A DNA stretch of 64,000 nt from Bacteroidetes bacterium UBA2475 (GTDB lineage: Bacteria > Bacteroidota > Bacteroidia > B-17B0 > Aurantibacillaceae): positions 1 to 64,000 of the forward strand of contig DDPF01000002.1 in NCBI GenBank assembly GCA_002342065.1, written 5' to 3'. Below are positions 8,634 to 17,800 of this stretch, in pieces (the stretch's first letter is position 1; each line of letters begins with the position of its first letter). Both the position numbers and the translations under genes were made by a program. The notes under the pieces were generated by a model, which made no database searches, had not been told where the DNA came from, and saw only the letters and a list, made by a program, of their open reading frames with translations.

Positions 8634-9749
8634 TGTGTTTATCAATTCATTTGTTTTTAAGATCAGATCCATAAATAGGATCTTGGGATTGGCGTTACGC
8701 TCTATATAATAATAATTGCTGTTAAATTCTTCAACCAGGCGTTCGTAATTTTTTTGGTTTACAAAGGGCGCAAATTTTTCAAGAAATTGTTTTTCCTGTC
8801 CGCTTAATCTTACTAAATTTTTATCGCCAAAATTATACATTAAACAATCGCGAAAAACCTCTAAACCATATTGTAAAAATTGTTTTTGTTTCTCGCGCCC
8901 CGATGATGCATTTTCATCTATCCATACTAAAGCTTTGCTTGGATCGAATTTTAAAGCCAAGCGCATAAAACTTTGAAAGTGGGCAAGGAACGAAACACTT
9001 TCTTCGTTATGCGTTAATAAGGTAATTGCCTCTGCATAATTTCCATTAGCAAGAATAGCAGTTTGCCTTGCTACATCCGCATTCACTTTATAATTAGATA
9101 CCAAAGCTTCAGATATTTCCTGTTCGCTGCAATTATAAAAAGGTATTTGCTGTACACGCGAAATAATTGTAGTCAATAATTGTTCGGTGTGATTGCTCAC
9201 TAAAACAAAAATGGTTTTTTCCGGCGGCTCTTCCAATATCTTTAAAAGTTTATTGGCCGATTCGGCATTCATTTTTTCGGGCTGCCAAATGATCATTATT
9301 TTATAAGAGCCTTCGTAACTGGTGTAGCTTAGTTTTTTTAAAATGTCATTCGCTTCTTCAACCGGGATGATGGGCTGTTTATTCTCGGCACTTAGTTCAT
9401 TGAACCAATCGTTTAAACTTATGTATGGATTGGCTAAAAAAGTTTCCCTGAATTCTTTAACAAGATCGTTACTGCTTTTTACATCTTTGCTTTTTGCAAT
9501 AGGGAAAACCAAATGCAGATCGGGATGAATTAGTTTTGCAACTTTATTGCAAGAGATACAACTTCCGCAAGCACCATCATTCGTTTTATTTTTACAATAC
9601 AAATGTTGCGCAAAGGCAATTGCGGCTGGTAAATTGCCGCTGCCTTCTTTTCCGGCAAATAAAAGGGCGTGAGGCACACGTTCTTCCTTCACCATTTTTA
9701 ATAAACGGTGTTTGGGTTCCTGCTGACCAACTATTTGTGTATATAACAT
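8628..9749 (-). CDS. holB: DNA polymerase III delta' subunit-like AAA+ protein
   Basis: 373 residues of the clamp-loader family. The opening IVGQQEPKHRLLKMVKEERVPHALLFAG is followed by a degenerate P-loop (GKEGSGNLPAA, lacking GKT/S), as expected for delta', which does not hydrolyse ATP. A zinc-binding knuckle has cysteines at CKNK...CGSCISC, then HPDLHLVFP, and the sensor stretch MNAESANKLLKILEEPPEKTIFVLVS gives the DnaX/HolB signature. In the clamp loader it supports loading of the beta clamp. The start ATG lies 4 bases after a TAACTTTA box, so its mRNA may be leaderless. It is separated from pth by a long inverted repeat. Confidence 0.85.
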   Translation of the reverse strand: MLYTQIVGQQEPKHRLLKMVKEERVPHALLFAGKEGSGNLPAAIAFAQHLYCKNKTNDGACGSCISCNKVAKLIHPDLHLVFPIAKSKDVKSSNDLVKEFRETFLANPYISLNDWFNELSAENKQPIIPVEEANDILKKLSYTSYEGSYKIMIIWQPEKMNAESANKLLKILEEPPEKTIFVLVSNHTEQLLTTIISRVQQIPFYNCSEQEISEALVSNYKVNADVARQTAILANGNYAEAITLLTHNEESVSFLAHFQSFMRLALKFDPSKALVWIDENASSGREKQKQFLQYGLEVFRDCLMYNFGDKNLVRLSGQEKQFLEKFAPFVNQKNYERLVEEFNSNYYYIERNANPKILFMDLILKTNELINTK

Positions 9750-9753
9750 ATAG

Positions 9754-9761
9754 TAAAGTTA
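9754..9761 (-). promoter_or_regulatory. TAACTTTA -7-like box four bases before the holB start
   Basis: On the - strand the order is TAACTTTA, four bases (CTAT), ATG. The spacing equals that at 36445, 42356 and 50750 on the + strand. No clear TTTG element lies about 20 bases further up. Confidence 0.5.
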
Positions 9762-9770
9762 CTGATTTAT

Positions 9771-9843
9771 GTAAAATGGAAGGTGTAAAAGGGAAAATGG
9801 ATTGGAAATTATATTTTCCATCATACCTTTTACATTTTCCATT
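9771..9843. repeat. Long inverted repeat between pth and holB
   Basis: The outer arm AATGGAAGGTGTAAAAGG (9775-9792) matches the reverse complement of CCTTTTACATTTTCCATT (9826-9843) except for two positions that are G-U on one strand. The inner arm GGAAAAT (9792-9798) pairs with ATTTTCC (9813-9819). The element abuts the pth stop codon. It may act as an mRNA 3' structure for pth or be a REP-like repeat; no T-run makes it a classical terminator. Confidence 0.7.
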
Positions 9844-10408
9844 ACTTGTTATTGAATTCATTCATGCACCGTTGCAGGCCAATGAACGAAAAAGCTTTAA
9901 CGGCATCTGAAGCAATTTTAATTCTGTCGCTAAGTGTTTTTAATTCTTCCTCGTTCCATTTGCCCAAAACATAATTAACCTGCGAGCCTTTACTAAACTC
10001 ATTACTGATACCAAATCGTAAACGCGGATAATTAGTTGTGTTTAAAGTTTCCTGTATACTTGTAAGACCATTATGCCCACCATCGCTACCTTTTGGACCA
10101 ATACGTATCTTACCAAAAGGTAAAGCAAGCTCATCTACCAATACCAACATATTCTCTACGTCAATTTTTTCTGACTGCAACCAATAGTTAACGGCTTTGC
10201 CGCTTAGGTTCATATAAGTGCTTGGTTTGATCAAAACAAGGGTTTTGCCTTTGTGTTTTAATTCGGCAACATCGGCATAGCGATCAGAAGAAAATTTAAT
10301 AGCGGCATCCTTAGCTAGCGCATCGACAATTTTAAAGCCAATGTTATGACGGGTTTCCGCGTACTCTTCGCCAATATTACCTAAACCGACTATTAAAAAT
10401 TTACTCAT
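9842..10408 (-). CDS. pth: Peptidyl-tRNA hydrolase
   Basis: 188 residues, the normal length for bacterial Pth, which frees tRNA from peptidyl-tRNA dropped by stalled ribosomes. It opens FLIVGLGNIGEEYAETRHNIGF with the catalytic His in RHNIGF and the conserved Asn in LGN. STYMNLSG and DELALPFGKIRIGPKGSDGGHNGL provide the Asp and the second Asn/His set of the active site. Every key residue of the family is present. It is followed by the inverted repeat above and may be transcribed separately from holB. Confidence 0.95.
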   Translation of the reverse strand: MSKFLIVGLGNIGEEYAETRHNIGFKIVDALAKDAAIKFSSDRYADVAELKHKGKTLVLIKPSTYMNLSGKAVNYWLQSEKIDVENMLVLVDELALPFGKIRIGPKGSDGGHNGLTSIQETLNTTNYPRLRFGISNEFSKGSQVNYVLGKWNEEELKTLSDRIKIASDAVKAFSFIGLQRCMNEFNNK

Positions 10409-10449
10409 TAAATCAAATTGTTTTTAAACAACAGTCTAAAGTAAAGATA

Positions 10450-10869
10450 TTATTTTTTTTTGGTAAGACCATGTTTGATATTGTAACGAACACAATCCCA
10501 GTAATCTTTTGTGTAATCAACAAAGATCTCTTCTCCGGCTTTAATATCACGTTCGGCAACAATATAACATTTGTTATCAAAGATCTGATAAGTACAATTA
10601 TTTTTTAATCCTTTTACACGACTCAAACCTTCAGCATCATTAGCGTAACGAGCTTTGTGTTGTGGAGTATCCCAGGCATCGATACAACGCTTTTTATTAA
10701 TAAAGAACAGGTAACCATCTTTGCTTTCAAGAACACGTTTTTCGTATTCTTTCCAATCAATTATCTCGCCTTTGTATTCAATGATCTTTGAATCTTTTTT
10801 GAAGGGTTTATCTGTAAATAAGCCTTTTCCGGCTTTTGGTAATGTTGATTTCTTAACTGTTAGTGCCAT
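10450..10869 (-). CDS. SET domain-containing protein (putative protein-lysine methyltransferase)
   Basis: 139 residues, almost entirely one SET domain. KAGKGLFTDKPFKKDSKIIEYKGEII is the N-terminal SET half, and ERDIKAGEEIFVDYTKDYW is the C-terminal motif (usual form GEELTxDY), giving the catalytic Tyr. The usual NHSCxPN motif is replaced by RYANDAEG...NNCTY, with the pseudoknot Asn/Cys partly kept. Family members use S-adenosylmethionine to methylate lysines; in bacteria targets are mostly unknown. Small free-standing SET proteins occur in several bacterial phyla. A TATTTTTG box lies 8 bases upstream of the start. Confidence 0.8.
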   Translation of the reverse strand: MALTVKKSTLPKAGKGLFTDKPFKKDSKIIEYKGEIIDWKEYEKRVLESKDGYLFFINKKRCIDAWDTPQHKARYANDAEGLSRVKGLKNNCTYQIFDNKCYIVAERDIKAGEEIFVDYTKDYWDCVRYNIKHGLTKKK

Positions 10870-10877
10870 AGAGGGTG

Positions 10878-10885
10878 CAAAAATA
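10878..10885 (-). promoter_or_regulatory. Putative -7 element for the SET-domain gene
   Basis: TATTTTTG on the - strand fits TAnnTTTG and is 8 bases from the ATG, giving a leader of only a few bases. No matching -33 TTTG was found at the normal distance. Confidence 0.4.
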
Positions 10886-10953
10886 TACTTTAATAATGTA
10901 TAAACAGTGGTTTTTAAAAAATGTTTGTAAGTAATAGTTGTAAATAGTCTGTA

Positions 10954-11697
10954 TTAAATGAAGCCTCCACCAATTTCTACAAAGGCCTTATTGTTTTTTG
11001 CCTCTGAAGTAGAAATTAATTCAACACTGTTTTGTGATATCAACAACAACTTTGAGCAATATTTTAAAAGTAGGTCAAGATCATGTGAACTAACAAGTAT
11101 GCATTTATTTTCTTCTTCAGCCAGTTTTTTTAATAAAATAAAAAGGTCGTGTTTGGAGGCGTAATCTAAAAAAGCACTTGGCTCATCTAAAAGCATAATG
11201 GGCGTTTGCTGCGCTAAAGCCTTGGCAATAATCGTTTTTTGAAACAAACCATCACTTAGCTCGTTTAATAATTTATGCTGATGAATGGTTAGGCCACAGA
11301 TTTTAATTGCTAGGTCAATAATTGCCAGGTTCTCTTTTTCCAAACGATTAAAAGAATTAGTGTAAGGTATTTGCCCCGCAGCAACAGCATCGTAAGCAGT
11401 TAAATTAAATCCACCTATCTTCTCGGTTAACACAATGGCAATTTTTTTTGCCAGTTCATTTAATAAAAGTTCAGTAATAGGTTGTTGATCTACAAGTATT
11501 TTGCCTTCTAAAACGGGCAACAAACCACAAAGGCTTTTTAGAAGCGTAGATTTACCAACACCGTTTACGCCTACGATCCCAACAAAATCGCCTGGGTAAA
11601 AAGTTAGGTTAATATTTTTAAGTACAGAAATTGTGTTGTTGGTTTTTTTATAACCAAGTGCAGCATCTTTTAAAACTATACAGTCTTTTTTATCCAT
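10954..11697 (-). CDS. ABC importer ATP-binding protein (FecE/BtuD/HmuV type)
   Basis: 247 residues. Walker A is GVNGVGKSTLLKSL (about residue 43), Walker B is PIMLLDEPSAFLDY, and the switch His is in SSHDLDLLL. The signature motif is degenerate: LSDGLFQKTIIAKAL instead of LSGGQ. The start overlaps the permease stop by one base. Together with the FecCD permease and the lipoprotein binding protein it forms a complete type II importer for an iron-siderophore, haem or cobalamin ligand. The ligand cannot be told from sequence. Confidence 0.9.
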   Translation of the reverse strand: MDKKDCIVLKDAALGYKKTNNTISVLKNINLTFYPGDFVGIVGVNGVGKSTLLKSLCGLLPVLEGKILVDQQPITELLLNELAKKIAIVLTEKIGGFNLTAYDAVAAGQIPYTNSFNRLEKENLAIIDLAIKICGLTIHQHKLLNELSDGLFQKTIIAKALAQQTPIMLLDEPSAFLDYASKHDLFILLKKLAEEENKCILVSSHDLDLLLKYCSKLLLISQNSVELISTSEAKNNKAFVEIGGGFI

Positions 11698-12683
11698 TAC
11701 CAGCTTTTAGTTTTAAACATGAGATAAATAACAAGTGGTGCGCCAATAAAAGTTGTGATCATATTTATTGGTAAAGAAATATTACTGATGGCAGAATTAG
11801 CAATTGCATCTGAAAGCAAAAGAATGATACTACCAATTAATAAGCAGGATGTAACATGTAAATGTTGTTTAGAACTTTTAAATACCATGCGTGATAGAAT
11901 TGGAACAGCAGTGCCAATAAAGGCAATTGGTCCGCAAAAAGCCGTTGTTAAACCGGTTAATACCGACGAAATTAAAATTAAATAAAAGCGGCTCGATTTA
12001 AAATTGATGCCCACATTTTGCGCGTAATTTTCTCCCAGCAATAATGCGTTCAAAGGTTTTACAAAAAATAAAAGGGCAAGTAAGGAAATTAAAGCTATTG
12101 GTAAATAGATCAAAAGATCAAAGTTGGTAGTGTTTGCCAAAGAACCCATGCCCCAAATAACAAAACTTTTAAGGCTATTGGCATCTGAAAAATATTCTAA
12201 GGCCGTTTGCACAGCACCACAAATTTGTGAAAGCATTAAACCAATTAAAAGCAAAACAACATTACTATTTACTTTTTTGGAGATGCCTAAAATTAAAAAG
12301 GTGATTAAAAGACTTCCGGCGATAGCAGATAGAACTATGAAGGTTTTGCCAATAAAAAAAACAGAGAATATATGTAAAGCACTACCTGCCAATATACTGA
12401 TGGCTACCATTAAAGAGGCACCGGAACTTATTCCTAACACAAAAGGCCCGGCTAATGGATTCCTAAATATAATTTGTAGAATTAAGCCTGAAACCGAAAG
12501 TGTGCAGCCTGCAATAATTGCCGTAATGGTTTTGGGAAAACGAATGTGCCAGAAAATAAAGTTGTTAGAGGACAATTCGCCCAAGTTAATTCGTTCGCTG
12601 CCGCCAAAAAATAAACTTAACAGGCAAGCAGTTATAAGCAGGCATATTAAAATTAAAAATTTTATGGTGTTGTTTTTTTCCAA
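11697..12683 (-). CDS. FecCD/BtuC family ABC transporter permease
   Basis: 328 residues with about nine or ten hydrophobic segments. Family blocks include RFPKTITAIIAGCTLSVSGLILQIIFRNPLAGPFVLGISSG (split here over residues 50-90) and the late FCGPIAFIGTAVPILSRMVF coupling region. The first codon is TTG (12681-12683); no ATG lies in frame before the first membrane segment, so TTG is probably the start, 2 bases after the upstream stop. The protein forms the inner-membrane channel of the importer encoded with its neighbours. Confidence 0.9.
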   Translation of the reverse strand: MEKNNTIKFLILICLLITACLLSLFFGGSERINLGELSSNNFIFWHIRFPKTITAIIAGCTLSVSGLILQIIFRNPLAGPFVLGISSGASLMVAISILAGSALHIFSVFFIGKTFIVLSAIAGSLLITFLILGISKKVNSNVVLLLIGLMLSQICGAVQTALEYFSDANSLKSFVIWGMGSLANTTNFDLLIYLPIALISLLALLFFVKPLNALLLGENYAQNVGINFKSSRFYLILISSVLTGLTTAFCGPIAFIGTAVPILSRMVFKSSKQHLHVTSCLLIGSIILLLSDAIANSAISNISLPINMITTFIGAPLVIYLMFKTKSW

Positions 12684-12685
12684 AC

Positions 12686-13843
12686 TTATTTTAATTGTTC
12701 GTAATAATACATCTCGTTCTTGATCTGTGTTTTTAATTCAGGATGAAAGATAAGAATAAGATCGCTCAAAATCCTATCTGGATATATCATGCCTGTTTCC
12801 CAATAAGTACTATAGCCATGAGCATTGGTATATTTTGTATTATTAAAAACGTTGCCTTTTTTAAACGCGGTAAACTCTGCATAACGGCTATCGAAGCTCA
12901 AAAGATCTTTTTTTGTTTTAAGAGTAGAAACATTTAACCAGAATTCTGCTTCTTTTGCTTTTGCGTACACCTGCTCAAAACTTAAAGGAATGCTGCCGTA
13001 ATTTTCATCTTCTTTCCATAAATAGTTTGTGCCGGCATCGTGCAATAATTGTGCTACATAACTTTTTCCACCTGGCATGTACCACGAATCGCTGTACTTA
13101 ATATCGTTAAATACAGTTGGCCTTTCTTTCGTTTTAGCGCAGATCGCTTTCAACTCATTATAATTTTTTTCTACAACATTAAAGATTGAATCGGCCATTT
13201 CTTTTTTATCTACAAAAGCCGCAAAAAATTTGATCCATTCTGCACGTGCTAACGGCGTTTCTTCTTTATGATCTAAACTAATAGCCACCGGAATTTTTGT
13301 TTGCAGTAATTTTGGGTTCACCTCTTTTTTTGGATCGCCCATTCCGAATGTAAAAATAATATCAGGATCTAAAGCGATAGTTTGTTCAAGATCTAATTCA
13401 ATACCTCTTGATAACTCTATTATTTTTTTTGTGGCACAACGCTCAAGAATTTCTTTATTGTTAACGTAATCTACATTATCTATGGCTGCAACTTTATCAA
13501 TAAGACCAAGCTCGCAAAGCATATTGACATAAATGCTGCTTAAGGCGGCAATTTTTTTGCAGGGACTTTTTATGAGCGTTATGCTATTGGACACATTTTT
13601 TACATCTGCATCATTTTTATAGATCAAATACGTGGCAGTAATATCATAATTATCTTTATTACCGAATAAATAGATATAGGTAAGATCCTTATCGCGGGCA
13701 ATAGAAAAACGCTTAGCATATTTTATGCCCCTATCTTTTTCTAAAACCGGTAACTGATCAACGGATTTTTCTGTTTGCTGATCACAACCAAACAAAAATA
13801 AAAGGCTGACAGCAAAAAAATATTTTAAAAAATTAGATTGCAT
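12686..13843 (-). CDS. ABC transporter substrate-binding lipoprotein (metallophore/B12/haem class)
   Basis: 385 residues when started at the ATG at 13843 (MQSNFLKYFFAV...), which gives a clean lipoprotein signal with lipobox LLFLFGC. The longer frame begins with TTG at 13858. The body follows the helical-backbone class III binding-protein pattern: RFSIARDKDLTYIYLFG, AALSSIYVNMLCELGLIDKVAAID, DPDIIFTFG, a long helix, and VAQLLHDAG. It probably captures the ligand after an outer-membrane receptor delivers it; no TonB-dependent receptor is in this window. The gene overlaps the histidine kinase stop by 11 bases. Confidence 0.85.
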   Translation of the reverse strand: MQSNFLKYFFAVSLLFLFGCDQQTEKSVDQLPVLEKDRGIKYAKRFSIARDKDLTYIYLFGNKDNYDITATYLIYKNDADVKNVSNSITLIKSPCKKIAALSSIYVNMLCELGLIDKVAAIDNVDYVNNKEILERCATKKIIELSRGIELDLEQTIALDPDIIFTFGMGDPKKEVNPKLLQTKIPVAISLDHKEETPLARAEWIKFFAAFVDKKEMADSIFNVVEKNYNELKAICAKTKERPTVFNDIKYSDSWYMPGGKSYVAQLLHDAGTNYLWKEDENYGSIPLSFEQVYAKAKEAEFWLNVSTLKTKKDLLSFDSRYAEFTAFKKGNVFNNTKYTNAHGYSTYWETGMIYPDRILSDLILIFHPELKTQIKNEMYYYEQLK

Positions 13844-14807
13844 TAAAACGAATTTCAAAAACGCTGCCCTTAGGTGAATTATTTTTTACGGCCATAGTTG
13901 CACCATGGTTATTTACAATATAGTTAACGATGTATAAACCAAGTCCCGTGCCTTGAGTGTTACGAGTTTCCTCGTTGCCGGCCCTAAAAAATTTATTAAA
14001 TATCTTTTCTTTATCTGTATCCAAAATGCCGCAACCTTTATCTTGCACTGTTAAAATTGTGGCATTCTTTTCACTTAGTAATTCTATTACTATTTCTTTT
14101 TCGCCCGGAGAATACTTTAGTGCATTATCAATCAAATTTGTAATTATAGATGGAAAAGAATTCTCATCTATCTCTGCATAGATCTGCTCGTCTATTTTTA
14201 ATTTTAATTCACCACTGCCAATTTCTTTTTTATAGTAGCGGTTTAATATTGTGTTTACTTTTTCGCTCAGGTTTTGTTTTTCGAGTTTAAACATAAACTC
14301 TCCGGCATCCAATCGGCTGGCTAAAAGTACATTGTCAATTAAATTATTTAAACGCTCTGTTTCCACCAAAGCGTTTGCTATTAATGTTTGTTGCATTGCC
14401 TCGTTCAATTTTTGTTTTTGCAATGTTTGCAATTGTAATTTTGTTGCAGCAATAGGCGTTTTTAATTCGTGTGTAATGCTTAAGAAAAAATTCTTTTGCT
14501 GGTTGTTCAATGCTGTTTCTTTATCCTGCGCCTGTTTAATTTTATAGAGTCCAAATAAAAGCAACAATAAAAAAACGGTTCCTTCGCCAACCACCATTAT
14601 TACTTGTATTTTCTTTTTTTGATGAAGAAAATTAATTTCCTGTATAAGTCTTTCTTCATTCGTTGTTGTGAGTTCGGCTATTTTTTGTTTCAGGTCTATT
14701 ATTTGTCCTGTGTGGCGCACCAACAAAACTTCCCACCACAAAAATTGTAAGAGGATGTACCCGAAAAGAATACCTAAAATAATTATGGAGCGAGACCTGG
14801 CTTTCAT
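13833..14807 (-). CDS. Membrane sensor histidine kinase without adjacent response regulator
   Basis: 324 residues. Two transmembrane helices (about 8-28 and 68-88) flank a short periplasmic stretch. HisKA has the phospho-acceptor His in FFLSITHELKTPIAATK (about residue 115). The ATPase domain shows N-box NLIDNALKYSPG, G1 DKGCGILD, F-box FFRAGN and G2 GTGLGLYIV. The gene sits between mfd (4-base overlap) and the binding-protein gene (11-base overlap), so it is co-transcribed with the importer. The response regulator must be encoded elsewhere. The sensed signal may be the transported ligand, which is inference from position. Confidence 0.9.
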   Translation of the reverse strand: MKARSRSIIILGILFGYILLQFLWWEVLLVRHTGQIIDLKQKIAELTTTNEERLIQEINFLHQKKKIQVIMVVGEGTVFLLLLLFGLYKIKQAQDKETALNNQQKNFFLSITHELKTPIAATKLQLQTLQKQKLNEAMQQTLIANALVETERLNNLIDNVLLASRLDAGEFMFKLEKQNLSEKVNTILNRYYKKEIGSGELKLKIDEQIYAEIDENSFPSIITNLIDNALKYSPGEKEIVIELLSEKNATILTVQDKGCGILDTDKEKIFNKFFRAGNEETRNTQGTGLGLYIVNYIVNNHGATMAVKNNSPKGSVFEIRFNAI

Positions 14808-17800
14808 TCTGTTTGTTTTACTTCCGGAAACTGAATAAGATCTTCTATTTGTGTTAATACTTCTGCTGAACGTTTGACCGAATCAACATCTTCTACCGTT
14901 AAATATAATTTTTTATTCTGTTCTTTTAATGTACAAAGATTAGGATATTTTTGTGCAAATAACAAGGCCGCCTGAAACATCGGGCTAGAAAAGTAATCAC
15001 TTTCTTGTTTATTTAAAAAATAAGCCAGCATTTTTTTGTTCTTTAAGGTTAGTTTTTCAAAGCCCAGCTTCATTGCTTTCCAACGCATGCGAACCACATT
15101 TATCAGCTCAATAGCTTCTGATGGTACCGGCCCAAACCTGTCCTTTAAATTAGTTTCAAAAAGTTTAAGATCTTCCTCTTTTGTAATGTTATCAAGCTCT
15201 CTATATAATAATAAACGCTCGGTTAAACTTGTAACATAAGTATCCGGAATTAATAACGGAAGATCGGTCTCAATAACGGTTTCTTTTACAAACTGGCGCG
15301 AGAAAACCGACTTATCTGATTCATGTTCTTCGCCAACAACATCTTTATACCAATCTTCTTCTTTTAATTCTTCGATAGCTTCATTTAAAATTTTCATATA
15401 AGTATCAAAACCCATATCGTTTATAAAACCACTTTGTTCGCCGCCCAATAAATTTCCGGCACCACGAATATCCAGATCGCGCATGGCAATTTGAAAACCG
15501 CTGCCAAGATCACTAAAATCTACAATGGCCTTTAAACGTTTGCGCGCTTCGCTGGTAAGCATAATTTGCGATGGCGCTAATAAATAACAAAAGGCTTTTT
15601 TATTACTTCGTCCAACACGGCCACGCATTTGATGCAGATCACTCAATCCAAAATTTTGTGCATCGTTAATAATAATGGTGTTGGCGTTACTAATATCTAA
15701 TCCACTTTCAATAATGGTGGTTGCAACTAACACATCGTACTCACCTTCCATAAAACCCAACATCACATCTTCCAGTTTTTCGCCATCCATTTGTCCGTGA
15801 CCAATAGCAATTCTTGCATCTGGCACTAAACGTTGAATAATGCCGGCAATATCTGTAATGTTCTGTACTTTATTATGTACAAAAAATACCTGGCCGCCAC
15901 GATTCAATTCATAGGCTACAGCATCGCGAATTAATTCTTCATCAAAGGAATGTAATTCTGTTTGCACAGGATAACGGTTGGGTGGGGGAGTAGAAATAAC
16001 AGAAAGATCGCGCGCGCCCATTAAACTAAATTGCAAGGTGCGAGGAATTGGAGTGGCTGTTAAAGTAAGTGTATCGACATTACTTTTAAATGTTTTTAAT
16101 TTATCTTTTACACCAACTCCAAATTTTTGTTCCTCATCAATTATTAATAAACCAAGATCTTTGAACTTAACATCTTTACCAACTAATTTATGTGTACCAA
16201 TTAAGATATCTGTTTTTCCTTCTGCCAATCTTTGTAAAGATTCTTTTACTTGTTTTGCTGTGCGAAAACGGTTAATGTAATCTACATTACACGGCAAACC
16301 TTCTAAACGATCTTTAAAAGTTTTATAATGTTGGTAAGCTAAAATTGTTGTTGGCACTAATATTGCAACTTGTTTACTATCGCACACAGCTTTAAATGCA
16401 GCGCGAATGGCAATTTCTGTTTTCCCAAAACCCACATCGCCACAAACCAATCTATCCATAGGATGCGGTTTTTCCATATCGCGTTTTACATCTTTTGTAA
16501 CTTTAATTTGATCGGGCGTATCTTCATAAATAAAAGAGGCTTCCAACTCATGTTGCAAATAATTATCTTTTGGATAAGCGTGTCCCGGTTTTGCTTTTCT
16601 TTCGGCGTATAATTTTATAAGGTCGTAAGCAAGTTCTTTTACATTACGTTTTGTTTTTAATTTTAGAGTGGCCCAGTTAGTGCTTCCTAATTTATCTATT
16701 TTAGGGGTGTGACCTTCTTTACCGCTAAATTTACTAATGCGGTGTAAGCTGTGAATGCTCACATACAACGCATCATTATCGCGGAATAATAATTTTACAC
16801 TTTCCTGTTCCTTACCATTGATGTTTAATTTTTGTAGACCGGCAAAGCGCCCGATACCGTGATCGATATGCGTTACAAAATCTCCCGGATTTAAAGTGAG
16901 TAATTCTTTAATGGTAAAAGCTTCTGCACTTTTGTGTTTTAATTCTTTTAGTTTAAAACGGTGATAACGTTCAAAAATTTGATGATCGGTGTAAATTGCA
17001 ATTTTAAGATCTTCATCAATAAACCCTTCATGAATATCTAACTGCAAATAATCAATTAATGTATCGTAAGTACGATGCTCTTTTGCGAGAAGATCATTAA
17101 AGATACTAATTAACCTGTCGGCTTGTTTTACATTATCGGTTAAGAAAAAATTATCGTAACCTTTGGATTTATTTTCTTTTAAATTAGCAATTAAAAGACC
17201 AAAATTTTTATTGAACGATGGTTGAGGGCGTTGATTAAATTTAATGTTTTCAGAAGAGAGAACAGGTCTGATTCCAAATTCAAAACAGGTAAATTTTTTT
17301 AATTGTTCTTTTAATTCATCCGATCGCGCATATAATTTTTCGGGCGGAACCTGTTTAATTTCTCCAGTATGCTGGTGACACGCTTTTGTTGCGCTTTCAA
17401 ATTTTTTATCAAAAATATCCAAAGCATAACCCGCATCTTCTAAAAATAAAAAAGAGTTAGATGGATCAAAATAATTAAACAACAATACTTTTTCTTCTGT
17501 AAAAATTGTGGAGTTAATGTTTGGGATGATGGTTACAAAATCAAATTTTGCATTCGATAACTGATCGGTTGGATCAAATGTTCTGATGGCATCTACTTCA
17601 TTACCGAACAATTCTATACGATAGGGGAATTCGTTAGCGAAAGAAAAAATATCGATGATACCCCCGCGAATACTGAATTGTCCGGGCTCATAAACAAAAT
17701 CAACATGTTCAAAATCGTAGGACACTAAAAACTCAGAAATAAAATCGATAGAGAGTTTTTCTCCTTTTTTTATTTGTAAAGTATTTTGATGCAGTTTTTG

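Noticed and set aside
9536..9910. + strand ORF of 124 codons over holB start, the inverted repeat and pth end
   Set aside because: It covers parts of two well-supported - strand genes, and its translation resembles no protein family.
12124..12723. 199-codon + strand ORF inside the FecCD permease gene
   Set aside because: Shadow of a membrane-protein gene; Lys/Ile/Pro-rich with no motif.
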